NCBI RefSeq assembly: GCF_008124765.1
Contig: NZ_VNHS01000018.1
Coordinates: 24,282 to 88,281 of the forward strand
Direction: 5' to 3'
Source of the DNA: Paenibacillus methanolicus
GTDB lineage: Bacteria > Bacillota > Bacilli > Paenibacillales > Paenibacillaceae
DNA length: 64,000 bases
Numbering within the stretch: position 1 is the first letter of the stretch; each line of letters starts with the position of its first letter. Below are positions 8,983-17,231 of this stretch, piece by piece. The notes under the pieces are model-generated. The model did not search any database, was not told the DNA's origin, and saw nothing but the letters and a program-made list of their open reading frames with translations. A program made the translations under genes and the position numbers.

Positions 8983-10404
8983 ATGCGGATTTGTTTAATT
9001 GCGGAAGGCTCCTATCCCTATATTACAGGCGGCGTGTCAAGCTGGATTCATTCCCTCATCACCAACATGCCGGAGCACGAGTTTGTAATTATCGCCATTG
9101 CGGCCGAAACGAGTCAAAAAAGCCGGTTTAAATACACGCTCCCCGACAATCTGGTGGAAGTGAAGGAGATTTTTCTCGACAGTTACTTGAATGAATCGGG
9201 CGAATGGGGCCATCAGTTCCGGCTGTCGGACGAGCAGCGTTCAGCCGTCCGCTCGCTGCTGGGCGGCGATGGCCACGTGCAGTGGAGCGGGATCTTCGAG
9301 CTGCTCCGGTCGCCGCAAATGAAAGCGGCCGCGGATTTTCTGATGAGCCGGGATTACTTCGATATTCTGAGCGAGCTTTGCGCGGAAAAATATGTCCATG
9401 TCCCGTTTACCGAAATTTTCTGGACTGTTCGATCCATGGTGCTGCCGCTTTTTCTCACGATCCGAAGCGATATACCTGAAGCCGATCTGTATCATAGCGT
9501 CTCTACCGGCTATGCGGGGGTCATCGGCGCGTTGGCCAAATTTCTGTATCGCAAACCGTTCTTTCTCACCGAGCACGGCATCTACTCCCGGGAACGGGAA
9601 GAAGAAATCATTAAAGCAGACTGGGTGAAGGGTTACTTCAAAGATCTATGGATCGATTATTTCTACCGGCTATCGGAAGCGGCGTACGGCATGAGCGACG
9701 AAGTCATCACCCTATTCAACCGTAACCGCGAAATCGAGATTGAAATCGGGTGCGAGGCCGAAAAGATTCGGCTCATTCCAAACGGCGTCAACGTTACCGA
9801 CTACGCAAGCGTGGCAGGGATGCCCGTCCAAACGGACGGCAAGCTTCGAATCGGAGCCATCGTTCGCATCGTTCCGATCAAAGATATCAAAACGATGATT
9901 CAGGCCTTTGCGCTCGTGAAGCGGGAGCTCCCCGAAGCGGAATTGTACATTATGGGCCCCGCCGAAGAAGATCCGGAGTATTTGCTTGAATGCCGGCAGC
10001 TTGTCGAATCCTTGCAGGTCGACGATATTATTTTCACCGGCGAAGTGAATATCCGCGAATATTTGGCCCGTATGGAAATCATTCTGCTATCCAGCGTGAG
10101 CGAAGGCATGCCGCTGGCTCTTCTGGAAGCGATGGCCGCCGCGAAGCCTTGCGTCGCCACGGACGTAGGCAGCTGTCGCGAGCTGATCTGGGGCCATGAC
10201 GACGGCATCGGCCAATCCGGCTTCGTCGTGCCGGTCATGCATTATGATCAAATGGCGGCATCCGTGATCCAACTGGGAAAGAGCCGTTCCCTTCGGGAGC
10301 AAATGGGACGCAACGGTCTAGCGCGAGCGGAGAAACATTACGGCCGCGAGGCTTTTATCGCGAAGTACCGGGCGCTTTATCAAGCCTATGAGGAGGTAAC
10401 CTAA
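8983..10404 (+). CDS. pelF: PelF cytoplasmic glycosyltransferase
   Basis: 473 residues, a GT4 (GT-B fold) enzyme of normal PelF length. The N terminus has the acceptor-side ITGGVSSWIH loop typical of PelF. The C-terminal domain carries RIVPIKD and the donor-binding EGMPLALLEAM segment with the EX7E arrangement. PelF polymerises UDP-activated GalNAc/GlcNAc into Pel, and its activity depends on PelD bound to cyclic-di-GMP. There are no membrane helices, consistent with a soluble enzyme recruited by PelD/E/G. The stop TAA shares its last base with the ATG of the next gene, which indicates tight translational coupling. This is the most confidently assigned gene of the cluster. Confidence 0.95.
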   Translation: MRICLIAEGSYPYITGGVSSWIHSLITNMPEHEFVIIAIAAETSQKSRFKYTLPDNLVEVKEIFLDSYLNESGEWGHQFRLSDEQRSAVRSLLGGDGHVQWSGIFELLRSPQMKAAADFLMSRDYFDILSELCAEKYVHVPFTEIFWTVRSMVLPLFLTIRSDIPEADLYHSVSTGYAGVIGALAKFLYRKPFFLTEHGIYSREREEEIIKADWVKGYFKDLWIDYFYRLSEAAYGMSDEVITLFNRNREIEIEIGCEAEKIRLIPNGVNVTDYASVAGMPVQTDGKLRIGAIVRIVPIKDIKTMIQAFALVKRELPEAELYIMGPAEEDPEYLLECRQLVESLQVDDIIFTGEVNIREYLARMEIILLSSVSEGMPLALLEAMAAAKPCVATDVGSCRELIWGHDDGIGQSGFVVPVMHYDQMAASVIQLGKSRSLREQMGRNGLARAEKHYGREAFIAKYRALYQAYEEVT

Positions 10405-13400
10405 TGGCCGGCATCGGTTTTGAGCTCCGAAAACTGTTCCACGGCCGCGGCCTCATCAACCAGACCCAGGCCTATGCGTATTCCTCTCTGACCACGATCG
10501 GCCCCATGGTCGTCTGCATGGCCATGGTAGTTGCCATGCAGGTCATGATGTCGCGCTGGGACACGCCCTACTTGGAGCGGGAACTTTTTTTGACGACGCT
10601 CGTCTATGCGTTTATTTTCTCGGTGCTCATTACCGGCGGGCTTTCGATGGTGCTGACCCGATTTATTGCGGACATGCTCTTCGAGAAGCGCCATGAGCAT
10701 TTGCTCTCCTCTTTCTACGGCGCGTGCGCCATCTGCCTGCCGATCGGCACCGTGACCGCCTGGTTGTTCTTGCGGGATGTGGACGCCGGCTTCGGCTATA
10801 AGACTGCGGCCTATTTCTTGTTCATGGAACTTATTCTGCTGCTGCTGCAAACCGTGCATTTATCGGCGCTCAAGAACTATAAGCGGATTGTCCGCAGTTT
10901 CGTCATCGGCACCGCAATTGCGGCAGCCGGCGCCTGGCTTCTCCTGCGATTTACGCCGTACGGCGGCGCCACAGGATTGCTGGTGATGATGGATATCGGT
11001 TTTTTCGTGAGCGTGCTGCTGGTTAACCGGCATTTCGAACAATACTTTCCGCCGAAGAACAACCAGATCTATTTCAGTTTTCTGTCTTACTTCAGCAAAT
11101 ATCCATCGCTCTTTTTTATCGGGACCTTTTTTTACGCGGGCGTTTACGTGCATACCTTCGTGTATTGGCTTGGTCCGGGTCATACCGTCATCGCGGACAA
11201 ATATTTCATTGCGCCGTTTTACGATATGCCGGTCTTCTACGCCTATTTATCCGTCGTGCCGACGTTGGTGACATTCGTCGTCTCCGTGGAAACCACGTTC
11301 TACGAGAAGTTTCGAAGCTACTATGACAAAATTTTGCATGGCGGCACTTGGGCCGAAATTCGAGCCGCCCGCAAGCAAATGCAGCAAACGCTCATGCAAG
11401 AAATCGGCTTTATCATGGAAGTACAGTTGATTTTCACCGTCATTTCCATCGCGCTCGGCATTAAGCTGCTTCCGCTAATCGGCTTTACTATGGAGCAGCT
11501 CGATACGTTCAATATGCTGCTGGTTGGGTACTACCTCTTTATGATGTCCTTCGTCATTATGCTGCTGCTGCTCTATTTCGACGACCGCAAAGGCGTTCTT
11601 TATTTAAGCTCGCTCTTCGTGCTGCTGAACACCGGCCTATCGATCTGGACCATGCTGTCCGGACGGCACGGGCTCGGCATGTTTCTGGCGGCGCTCGTTA
11701 CTTTGATTCTCACGCTATATCGGATGGTGACCTACGTGAATAACATCGATTATTATACCTTCTGCGCGCAGCCGATCGCGGCGAAGCCCCATACGAACGT
11801 ATTTCGTCGATTGATGGGCAAGAAGACGGTCCTGCCGCTTTCGCTTGTCCTCGTCCTGCTCCTCTCCGCTTGTTCGAGCAAAACGCCCGTCGATACGGCA
11901 CCGGAATCGACAACGGAGAACGCCGCGGCGAGCACCGCTTCAAGCGGCTTGAACGAAGACAAGAGGCTTTATGAACGGGACGAGGATACGTCGGTGATGG
12001 CGTTGTATATTACCGTACTCCCGGAAGACGACGATGTGCAGAACCCGCTCAGCTGGTATGCGCTCAACCGTATTTCCGGCATCATGGATACGGGCGAGTT
12101 GAAGGTCATCGTGCAGGAGGGATCCGCTGACGGGAGCGGACCAACGCCGGGCCGATTCGGCTATAACGCGGCGGAGGCCAACGGCAAAATTACGCTCCGG
12201 GGCAATACGGCCCGTTATGCATCCCAAAAGTCGTATAAGATCAAGCTAAACGATCAAGCGGGTCTATGGCAGGATCAACGTACGCTCAATTTGAATAAAC
12301 ACATTCTGGATTCCACGCGGATTCGCAATAAATTGAGCTTTGATATTTTCGAGACGCTGCCCAATATGACAAGCCTTCGAACCCAATTCGTCCATTTATA
12401 CGTGAAAGACCGGTCGGAAGCGACCGCGAGTCAAAACGTGGGGTTCGAAGACTACGGTCTGTATACTCAAATCGAACAGCCGAACGAAAAGTTCCTGAAA
12501 AATCACTGGCTAGACCCCTATGGCCAATTATACAAAGTCAACATGTTCGAGTTTCTGCGTTATCCCGAAGCGCTGAAGTCCCAGTCCGATCCGGACTATG
12601 ACAAGGCGATATTCGAGACGCACCTCCAAATTAACGGGCGGGAGGAACACGACAAGCTTCTTGCCATGCTTGACGACGTGAATGACGTATCGATCCCGAT
12701 CAACGACGTGATCGAGGAGCATTTCGACCTAGATAACTACCTGACATGGCTCGCGTCCAACATCTTGATGGACAATATGGACACGGATGCGCAAAACTAC
12801 TTTCTTTACTCTCCGCTTAATTCCAACACGTGGTATTTTTTGCCATGGGACTATGATGGAGGCTGGGAGCAGCAGCGCAAGGAAGGCGCGATCAGCGACT
12901 ATGCCAATGGTCTCAGCAACTATTGGGGCGTTAAGCTGCATAACCGCTTCTTCCGCATACCCGCCAATGTCAAAAAGCTCGAGCAGAAGATGGACGAGCT
13001 GTACAAGTCCGTGCTAAGCGAAAACGCGATCGCCGCGAGAGTGGAAAGCTATCGCGCCGCGACGGAAGGTTATCTCGCCCGTAATCCGGACAAACAGTTC
13101 CTGCCGGTTCCGATTTCCCAGTTGGATCAGGACTACGCGAACTTATCGCGCGTGCCGGAGCGTTCGATTGCACGGTTCAAGGAAGATTTGCAGAAGCCAA
13201 AACCGTTCTTCCTAGGCGACTTGGAAACCGTCAACGGCAAACCGAGCTTCGTGTGGGACCCATCTTTCGACTTCCAAGGCGATGACATCACGTACGAGTG
13301 GACGCTCGCCAAAGATCCGGCGTTCATGCAAATTGTAGCTCAGCATCAAACCAAGGACACGACCTACGCGCCCGCTGCCCGCTTGGCACCCGGCACTTAC

Positions 13401-13514
13401 TATTGGAGAGTCCTTGCAAAGGATCCGCAAGGCAACCAGCAAATCGCGTTCGATATCTTCTTCGATGACGAAGGCGACCACTATTACGGCGTCAGGGAAG
13501 TGCAGGTGAATTAG
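10404..13514 (+). CDS. pelG: PelG polysaccharide transporter fused to CotH-family kinase
   Basis: 1036 residues, about 580 more than a normal PelG. Residues 1-465 are PelG (MAGIGFELRKL start, about twelve membrane helices). Residues 471-489 form an additional hydrophobic segment running into a lipobox-like LLLSAC with C490, then a low-complexity linker. Residues about 520-930 are a CotH kinase domain: RGNTAR and K-rich SYKIKL near 599-612, the catalytic DTDAQNYFLY near 790, and the metal-binding PWDYDGGW near 814. A fibronectin-like beta domain (about 935-1025) ends the protein. The linker and hydrophobic segment look like a former lipoprotein signal, so CotH should face outside, where PelG delivers polymer. 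An internal start at 11814 is possible but lacks a ribosome binding site. Confidence 0.9.
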   Translation: MAGIGFELRKLFHGRGLINQTQAYAYSSLTTIGPMVVCMAMVVAMQVMMSRWDTPYLERELFLTTLVYAFIFSVLITGGLSMVLTRFIADMLFEKRHEHLLSSFYGACAICLPIGTVTAWLFLRDVDAGFGYKTAAYFLFMELILLLLQTVHLSALKNYKRIVRSFVIGTAIAAAGAWLLLRFTPYGGATGLLVMMDIGFFVSVLLVNRHFEQYFPPKNNQIYFSFLSYFSKYPSLFFIGTFFYAGVYVHTFVYWLGPGHTVIADKYFIAPFYDMPVFYAYLSVVPTLVTFVVSVETTFYEKFRSYYDKILHGGTWAEIRAARKQMQQTLMQEIGFIMEVQLIFTVISIALGIKLLPLIGFTMEQLDTFNMLLVGYYLFMMSFVIMLLLLYFDDRKGVLYLSSLFVLLNTGLSIWTMLSGRHGLGMFLAALVTLILTLYRMVTYVNNIDYYTFCAQPIAAKPHTNVFRRLMGKKTVLPLSLVLVLLLSACSSKTPVDTAPESTTENAAASTASSGLNEDKRLYERDEDTSVMALYITVLPEDDDVQNPLSWYALNRISGIMDTGELKVIVQEGSADGSGPTPGRFGYNAAEANGKITLRGNTARYASQKSYKIKLNDQAGLWQDQRTLNLNKHILDSTRIRNKLSFDIFETLPNMTSLRTQFVHLYVKDRSEATASQNVGFEDYGLYTQIEQPNEKFLKNHWLDPYGQLYKVNMFEFLRYPEALKSQSDPDYDKAIFETHLQINGREEHDKLLAMLDDVNDVSIPINDVIEEHFDLDNYLTWLASNILMDNMDTDAQNYFLYSPLNSNTWYFLPWDYDGGWEQQRKEGAISDYANGLSNYWGVKLHNRFFRIPANVKKLEQKMDELYKSVLSENAIAARVESYRAATEGYLARNPDKQFLPVPISQLDQDYANLSRVPERSIARFKEDLQKPKPFFLGDLETVNGKPSFVWDPSFDFQGDDITYEWTLAKDPAFMQIVAQHQTKDTTYAPAARLAPGTYYWRVLAKDPQGNQQIAFDIFFDDEGDHYYGVREVQVN

Positions 13515-14225
13515 ATGGAATTCATGGGCAAGAAGCTGCGCCACGAGCAAAAGTACTATCTTCACCCGCATGAATATCTCGCGATCCGGCAGCGCGTCTC
13601 GGCGATGCTGCCGATGGACTCGCACTCCCTAGGGCCGAATGGCTACGGAATTCGCAGTCTGTATTTCGACAATCCGCATGACAGCGCCTTATTCGATAAG
13701 GTGGACGGCATCTTCGGCCGGCATAAATACCGCATTCGGGTCTATAACGGCGAAGATCGCGTCATTAAGCTGGAACGAAAAAACAAATACGGCGAGTACG
13801 TAAATAAAGAGTCGGCCAGCTTAACGCGCGAGGCATACGACCGGATTTTGCTCGGGGACGCTTCCTTGCTCCAGGATCGACCGGAGAAGCTCGTCCAGGA
13901 TTTCTACAGAGCGATCTGCCATCATGGTTATCGCCCGACGGCTATTGTCGATTACGAGCGCGAGGCATACGTCTATGAGACGGGCGACGTTCGCATCACG
14001 TTTGATAAGAAATTGGCCTCCGGCATCAACACGTACGATATGTTCGATCCGGCGCTTACGATGCTCGAAGCGCTTGAATCGACGAGGACGATTCTCGAAG
14101 TGAAATTCAACGAGTTTCTGCCCGAACCGATACGCCTTCTCGCCCAGCCGCATAACAGCATCCGTTCCGCCATTTCCAAGTACGTGATTTGCCGGGAAGT
14201 CGCCAAACGCCATTTCAAACGATAA
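13515..14225 (+). CDS. VTC-domain polyphosphate polymerase
   Basis: 236 residues, the whole protein being a VTC catalytic tunnel domain. Characteristic basic and acidic strands are visible in order: RHEQKYYL, RSLYFDN, KYRIRVYN, KLERKNKYG, DYEREAY, RITFDKKL, ILEVKFNEFLP and SKYV. In yeast Vtc4 these line a tunnel that polymerises ATP gamma-phosphate into polyphosphate. No SPX or membrane part is present, so partnership with the DUF4956 membrane protein that follows is likely. The ATG starts directly after the TAG of the PelG-CotH gene. CotH, VTC and DUF4956 are a recurrent bacterial trio; here they sit inside a Pel operon. Confidence 0.9.
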   Translation: MEFMGKKLRHEQKYYLHPHEYLAIRQRVSAMLPMDSHSLGPNGYGIRSLYFDNPHDSALFDKVDGIFGRHKYRIRVYNGEDRVIKLERKNKYGEYVNKESASLTREAYDRILLGDASLLQDRPEKLVQDFYRAICHHGYRPTAIVDYEREAYVYETGDVRITFDKKLASGINTYDMFDPALTMLEALESTRTILEVKFNEFLPEPIRLLAQPHNSIRSAISKYVICREVAKRHFKR

Positions 14226-14238
14226 AAGGGGAATCACC

Positions 14239-14919
14239 GTGGGAGAAACGACCAACTTTCAGGATTTATTCAAAAAAAGCATGCTTCATCTGGATGCGTT
14301 CCGCAGTATATCGTATATTGATATTCTGCTCGGACTCCTCTCGGCTTTCGGGATTGGCGTTTTCATCTTTTACATCTACAAGAAAACGTTTCGCGGCGTC
14401 GTCTATAGCTATAACTACAACGTGACGTTCGTGCTCATGACGATGATCACCGCGCTTATCATCATGACAATCAGCACCAATATCGTCTTGTCCCTCGGCA
14501 TGGTCGGCGCGCTCAGCATTGTGCGTTTCCGGACAGCCGTGAAGGATCCGCTCGATATCGTATACATGTTCTGGGCCATCTCCGCCGGTATCGCTTCCGG
14601 CGCCAAACTGTATCCGGTCGCGATTATCGGCTCGATTGCCGTCGGCTTGGCGCTCGTATGGCTGTCCCGCAAAAAAATCCGCGAGATGCCGTACCTGCTT
14701 ATCATTCGCCATACGGAAGACGCAACCGGCAGCGTACGATCGCAGCTTAACAAAATCAATCATACGCTCAAATCCAAAACGATCCGCAAAGACGTTGTCG
14801 AGATGACGGTAGAGATGCGGCTGCGCGACGACAATACCGCATTCGTTCACGATTTGTCGAGCACGGATGGCGTGCTTGATGTATCGCTTATTAATTACAC
14901 GGGCGATTACGCACAGTAA
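14239..14919 (+). CDS. DUF4956 membrane protein
   Basis: 226 residues from a GTG start behind AAGGGG. Four membrane helices lie in residues 26-160, including the family hallmark around LSIVRFRTAVKDP and YMFWAISAGIA. A cytosolic alpha/beta domain of about 70 residues, ferredoxin- or ACT-like, follows. DUF4956 proteins have no proven activity but travel with VTC polyphosphate polymerases and CotH proteins, and may be the membrane channel or anchor for that machinery (inference). It is the last gene of the operon, 13 bases after the VTC gene, and is followed by an intrinsic terminator. Confidence 0.85.
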   Translation: MGETTNFQDLFKKSMLHLDAFRSISYIDILLGLLSAFGIGVFIFYIYKKTFRGVVYSYNYNVTFVLMTMITALIIMTISTNIVLSLGMVGALSIVRFRTAVKDPLDIVYMFWAISAGIASGAKLYPVAIIGSIAVGLALVWLSRKKIREMPYLLIIRHTEDATGSVRSQLNKINHTLKSKTIRKDVVEMTVEMRLRDDNTAFVHDLSSTDGVLDVSLINYTGDYAQ

Positions 14920-14937
14920 GTTCGCCAAAAGATAGTA

Positions 14938-14983
14938 GACCCTTTGCTGATCCGAATCTTCGGTCATGCAAAGGGTCTTTGTT
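14938..14983 (+). terminator. terminator of the Pel-CotH-VTC operon
   Basis: A perfect 10-base stem, GACCCTTTGC (14938-14947) with GCAAAGGGTC (14968-14977), has a 20-base loop and is followed by TTTGTT. The loop carries its own small stem. It separates the Pel operon from the convergent Tad-like operon. Confidence 0.75.
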
Positions 14984-15002
14984 ATGTATGTAGAATGCAG
15001 AT

Positions 15003-15488
15003 TCAAAACCCAACCAACTCCGCGGTCCCCTTCACAACCCATCCCACCGGCGGCATGGCCGCGAAGACGCGCGGGTACTTCAGCTTTATCATGAGCACGA
15101 CTCCTGGACGATCCAGCGTCACCTCGTAGTCGTAGGCCGCATTGCGATAGGTGTACGGAAAAGCGACATCGTCGTTAATCACCCGGAAGACGAGCACCTC
15201 GACCTTCTCCCGCCAATAACTGTCCGGCAGCGGATTCCCTTCCTCATCCAGCTCCAAATTCGCCTGAAGATAGAAGGCGGCTTCCCGGAGCGCCGCGTCC
15301 GGGTCGATGCGCAAGCGCCCTGCCGCGAGCGCCTCGGCGTCGACTTGCTGCGCGGCGGCATGCGCGGCGCGGTTGACGGCGTGCTTGCCGTGATACAGCG
15401 CCTTCATCGACGATTCTTCGTCCACCTGCAGCGCATGCGCATACATCCAGGAGGCGAGCATCAAGAGGATCCACAGCAGCTTGTACAA
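15003..15488 (-). CDS. Tad operon terminal protein, TadE-like
   Basis: 161 residues from a TTG start preceded by GGGAGGAGG. One N-terminal membrane helix (about 3-20) is followed by a soluble domain beginning with conserved-looking KHAVNRAAHAAAQQ. This is the layout of pseudopilin-like minor pilins that accompany Tad systems: a short cytosolic N terminus, one helix and a periplasm-facing body. The start of the soluble part and the central beta-rich region resemble the neighbour at 15535-15960. No named family is certain. As last gene of the minus-strand operon it probably encodes a surface or secreted accessory of the machine. Confidence 0.6.
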   Translation of the reverse strand: MYKLLWILLMLASWMYAHALQVDEESSMKALYHGKHAVNRAAHAAAQQVDAEALAAGRLRIDPDAALREAAFYLQANLELDEEGNPLPDSYWREKVEVLVFRVINDDVAFPYTYRNAAYDYEVTLDRPGVVLMIKLKYPRVFAAMPPVGWVVKGTAELVGF

Positions 15489-15534
15489 GGCGGAACCCCT
15501 CCTCCCTCATGCAAGCCGATTCCCGCCGCGTCCC

Positions 15535-15960
15535 TCATGGCACGTACTCGCTCATTTTCATGCCGCTTGCGCGGATGCGCGCGTCCCGCGAAGGCGGGGT
15601 CAGCCCGATCAATCGGTCAATCTCGAGCAGCCCTTCGACCGGGTAGGTCGCCGTCAGCGAAAGTCCGACGCCGCGCGGAAGCGGCGATGCCGGATTCGTG
15701 CCGGCCGCCCCGTTCGTCGCGGTGATCTCGAATTCAACCTCGCCCGGCGTTAGCCCGAACCCGGCCAGCCTGATCCGCGACGCATCCAGCATCGCTTCGT
15801 CGATGTAGCCGTATGTACCGCTCGCGCCCACCTCCAGCAGATAATCCACCTCTTGCTGGAGCACGGCCTGTCGGACGATGAGCACATGCCGGTAGATGGG
15901 CGAGAACATGCTCCAGCACATCGTCGCCGCGAACAAGACGAATACTAATATGGACTTCAC
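15535..15960 (-). CDS. TadE-like membrane-anchored protein
   Basis: 141 residues. The GTG start overlaps the stop of the preceding micro-gene (GTGA), which supports the start choice. One N-terminal helix (about 2-20) leads to an RHVLIVRQAVLQQEVDYLLE helix and a beta-rich C-terminal domain, the usual TadE/pseudopilin arrangement. There is no cleavage motif for a prepilin peptidase that can be recognised with confidence. Its place between TadC and the operon end suggests a minor pilin or a membrane-bound assembly component. Confidence 0.6.
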   Translation of the reverse strand: MKSILVFVLFAATMCWSMFSPIYRHVLIVRQAVLQQEVDYLLEVGASGTYGYIDEAMLDASRIRLAGFGLTPGEVEFEITATNGAAGTNPASPLPRGVGLSLTATYPVEGLLEIDRLIGLTPPSRDARIRASGMKMSEYVP

Positions 15961-16103
15961 GGACTAATCCTCGCAATTGAATCGCTCATCCTGCGCCCGG
16001 ATTCCGCCAAACGTTCGTTCGTCCCTTCTTCTCCGCCGGTCGTGCTCATGTACATCGTGACGACGACGATGATGAGCAGCATCGACATCAGCATGGCGCG
16101 CAT
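15957..16103 (-). CDS. 48-residue single-helix membrane peptide in Tad operon
   Basis: A small gene behind a perfect AGGAGGAG ribosome binding site. The product starts MRAMLMSMLLIIVVVTMYM, one membrane helix, followed by a polar tail with acidic and basic residues (SDSIARISP end). It overlaps the next gene by 4 bases (GTGA), showing translational coupling. It lacks the EY motif of classical Flp pilins, so pilin identity is only a guess. The size, the single helix and the operon position are compatible with a divergent pilin or small assembly subunit. Confidence 0.65.
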   Translation of the reverse strand: MRAMLMSMLLIIVVVTMYMSTTGGEEGTNERLAESGRRMSDSIARISP

Positions 16104-16132
16104 GGCGACTCCTCCTCTCTAGACAGCTATCG

Positions 16133-16282
16133 TTACGGGTTAATGGCGCCGATTCGCGCGTTCGCACCGTTGCCTTGCGTCTCGATCCGCGCCTGCGTGC
16201 CCGTCGAGTCGCTGGCGACGATGCCGTTAAAGAGCAGCACCACCACGACCAGCATCATGACGGTAATCAAAATGTTCCTCAT
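16133..16282 (-). CDS. 49-residue single-helix membrane peptide in Tad operon
   Basis: It starts at 16282 behind a GGAGGTG ribosome binding site with ideal spacing. The sequence begins MRNILITVMMLVVVVLLFNG, one helix, followed by a Gly/Asn/Ala-rich polar tail ending GAINP. It lies directly between tadC and the second micro-gene. Flp pilins have similar size and sit near tad genes, but the Flp cleavage motif and conserved Glu/Tyr are missing. The two micro-proteins resemble each other in layout (MR start, long Val/Leu/Ile helix, short polar tail) and may form a pair. Confidence 0.65.
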   Translation of the reverse strand: MRNILITVMMLVVVVLLFNGIVASDSTGTQARIETQGNGANARIGAINP

Positions 16283-16315
16283 GCTTTCCACCTCCAGAAT
16301 AGAATAGGACTAACA

Positions 16316-17212
16316 TTAATTCATCGAATCGAACAACTTCTGCCCCTCGCGCACCCATGGGTAAATAAACACCTGGAACGTATACATGATCGGAATGCCG
16401 GCAAGCACGAACAGCACGTAGGAGGACGATTCCTTCCGGCTTTCCTTCGCCAGCTCCAGCTTCTCCTTGTAATCCTTGATCCGCTCGCGCAGCAGATCGT
16501 AATACTGCTCGCTCTCGTGCAGCCGCAGCGAATCGATCGTCTCGGCGAAGCTTAAGCCTTCCTCCGTGCCCAGACGGAGCTTGAACCGCCGCAGAGCCCC
16601 TTCGGCGTCGTGATACCATTCGCCGAGCAGCTGCTGCAGCTCCCCACGCATCGTCTTCGTATAAGGCACGCAGCGCATCAGCTTGGCATGAATGTGAAGC
16701 GAGGAACCCGCTAAATAGAGCAGCTGATTGCTGACGACATAAATTTCGCTGGTCATCCTCTCCGCCCGAAGCCGCCGGAACATGTCCAGCAGCGGCAAAT
16801 CCCACAGCAGCGCCAGAACGGAAGCGGCAAGCAGGGCCGGCAGCACGGCAGGCGGAATCGCCATGCGGACCAGCGGGATCCGAGCCGCGAGGCAAATCAA
16901 CAAACCAAATATCGGAACGAACGCAAAATACCCTCTCCGCAGCAAAACGTACCACCCGGCGTCCCACGTCATCCCGCAGCCGGCGAGCAATCGTTCTCGC
17001 TCCTTGAACACGGCGTCCTCGCGCGTCAGTCTGGCGATCCGCAGCCAAGCATCCGGTACTTGACGGCTGTTCAGCCGCGCCGCGAGCAAATGAACGAAGC
17101 GCGGCGGCCGTGCAAGCGCGGCCCGCAACAAGGCGTACGCAAACGCGAAGCCAAGAACGTATTGTCCCGCGAGCGCCAGCCACATGACGACTCGCGCCAT
17201 TCCGTCCGTCAC
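16316..17212 (-). CDS. tadC: TadC-like membrane platform protein
   Basis: 298 residues from a GTG start. It has an N-terminal helix, then two helices near 95-140, a long cytosolic domain (about 145-265) and a final C-terminal helix, the arrangement of T2SSF/TadC platform proteins. The cytosolic part has the helical pattern expected (LHIHAKLMRCVPY, SFAETIDSLRL). Together with TadB it would form the inner-membrane rotor base on which the CpaF ATPase acts. It lies 19 bases after tadB. The alternative is a second TadB-type protein; the position makes TadC more likely. Confidence 0.75.
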   Translation of the reverse strand: MTDGMARVVMWLALAGQYVLGFAFAYALLRAALARPPRFVHLLAARLNSRQVPDAWLRIARLTREDAVFKERERLLAGCGMTWDAGWYVLLRRGYFAFVPIFGLLICLAARIPLVRMAIPPAVLPALLAASVLALLWDLPLLDMFRRLRAERMTSEIYVVSNQLLYLAGSSLHIHAKLMRCVPYTKTMRGELQQLLGEWYHDAEGALRRFKLRLGTEEGLSFAETIDSLRLHESEQYYDLLRERIKDYKEKLELAKESRKESSSYVLFVLAGIPIMYTFQVFIYPWVREGQKLFDSMN

Positions 17213-17231
17213 CGTTCTCCACCTGCCTTCG

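Noticed and set aside
11814..13514. Independent CotH lipoprotein gene starting inside pelG
   Set aside because: The frame is continuous with PelG and no ribosome binding site precedes 11814. Kept as an alternative for the fusion, not as a separate gene.
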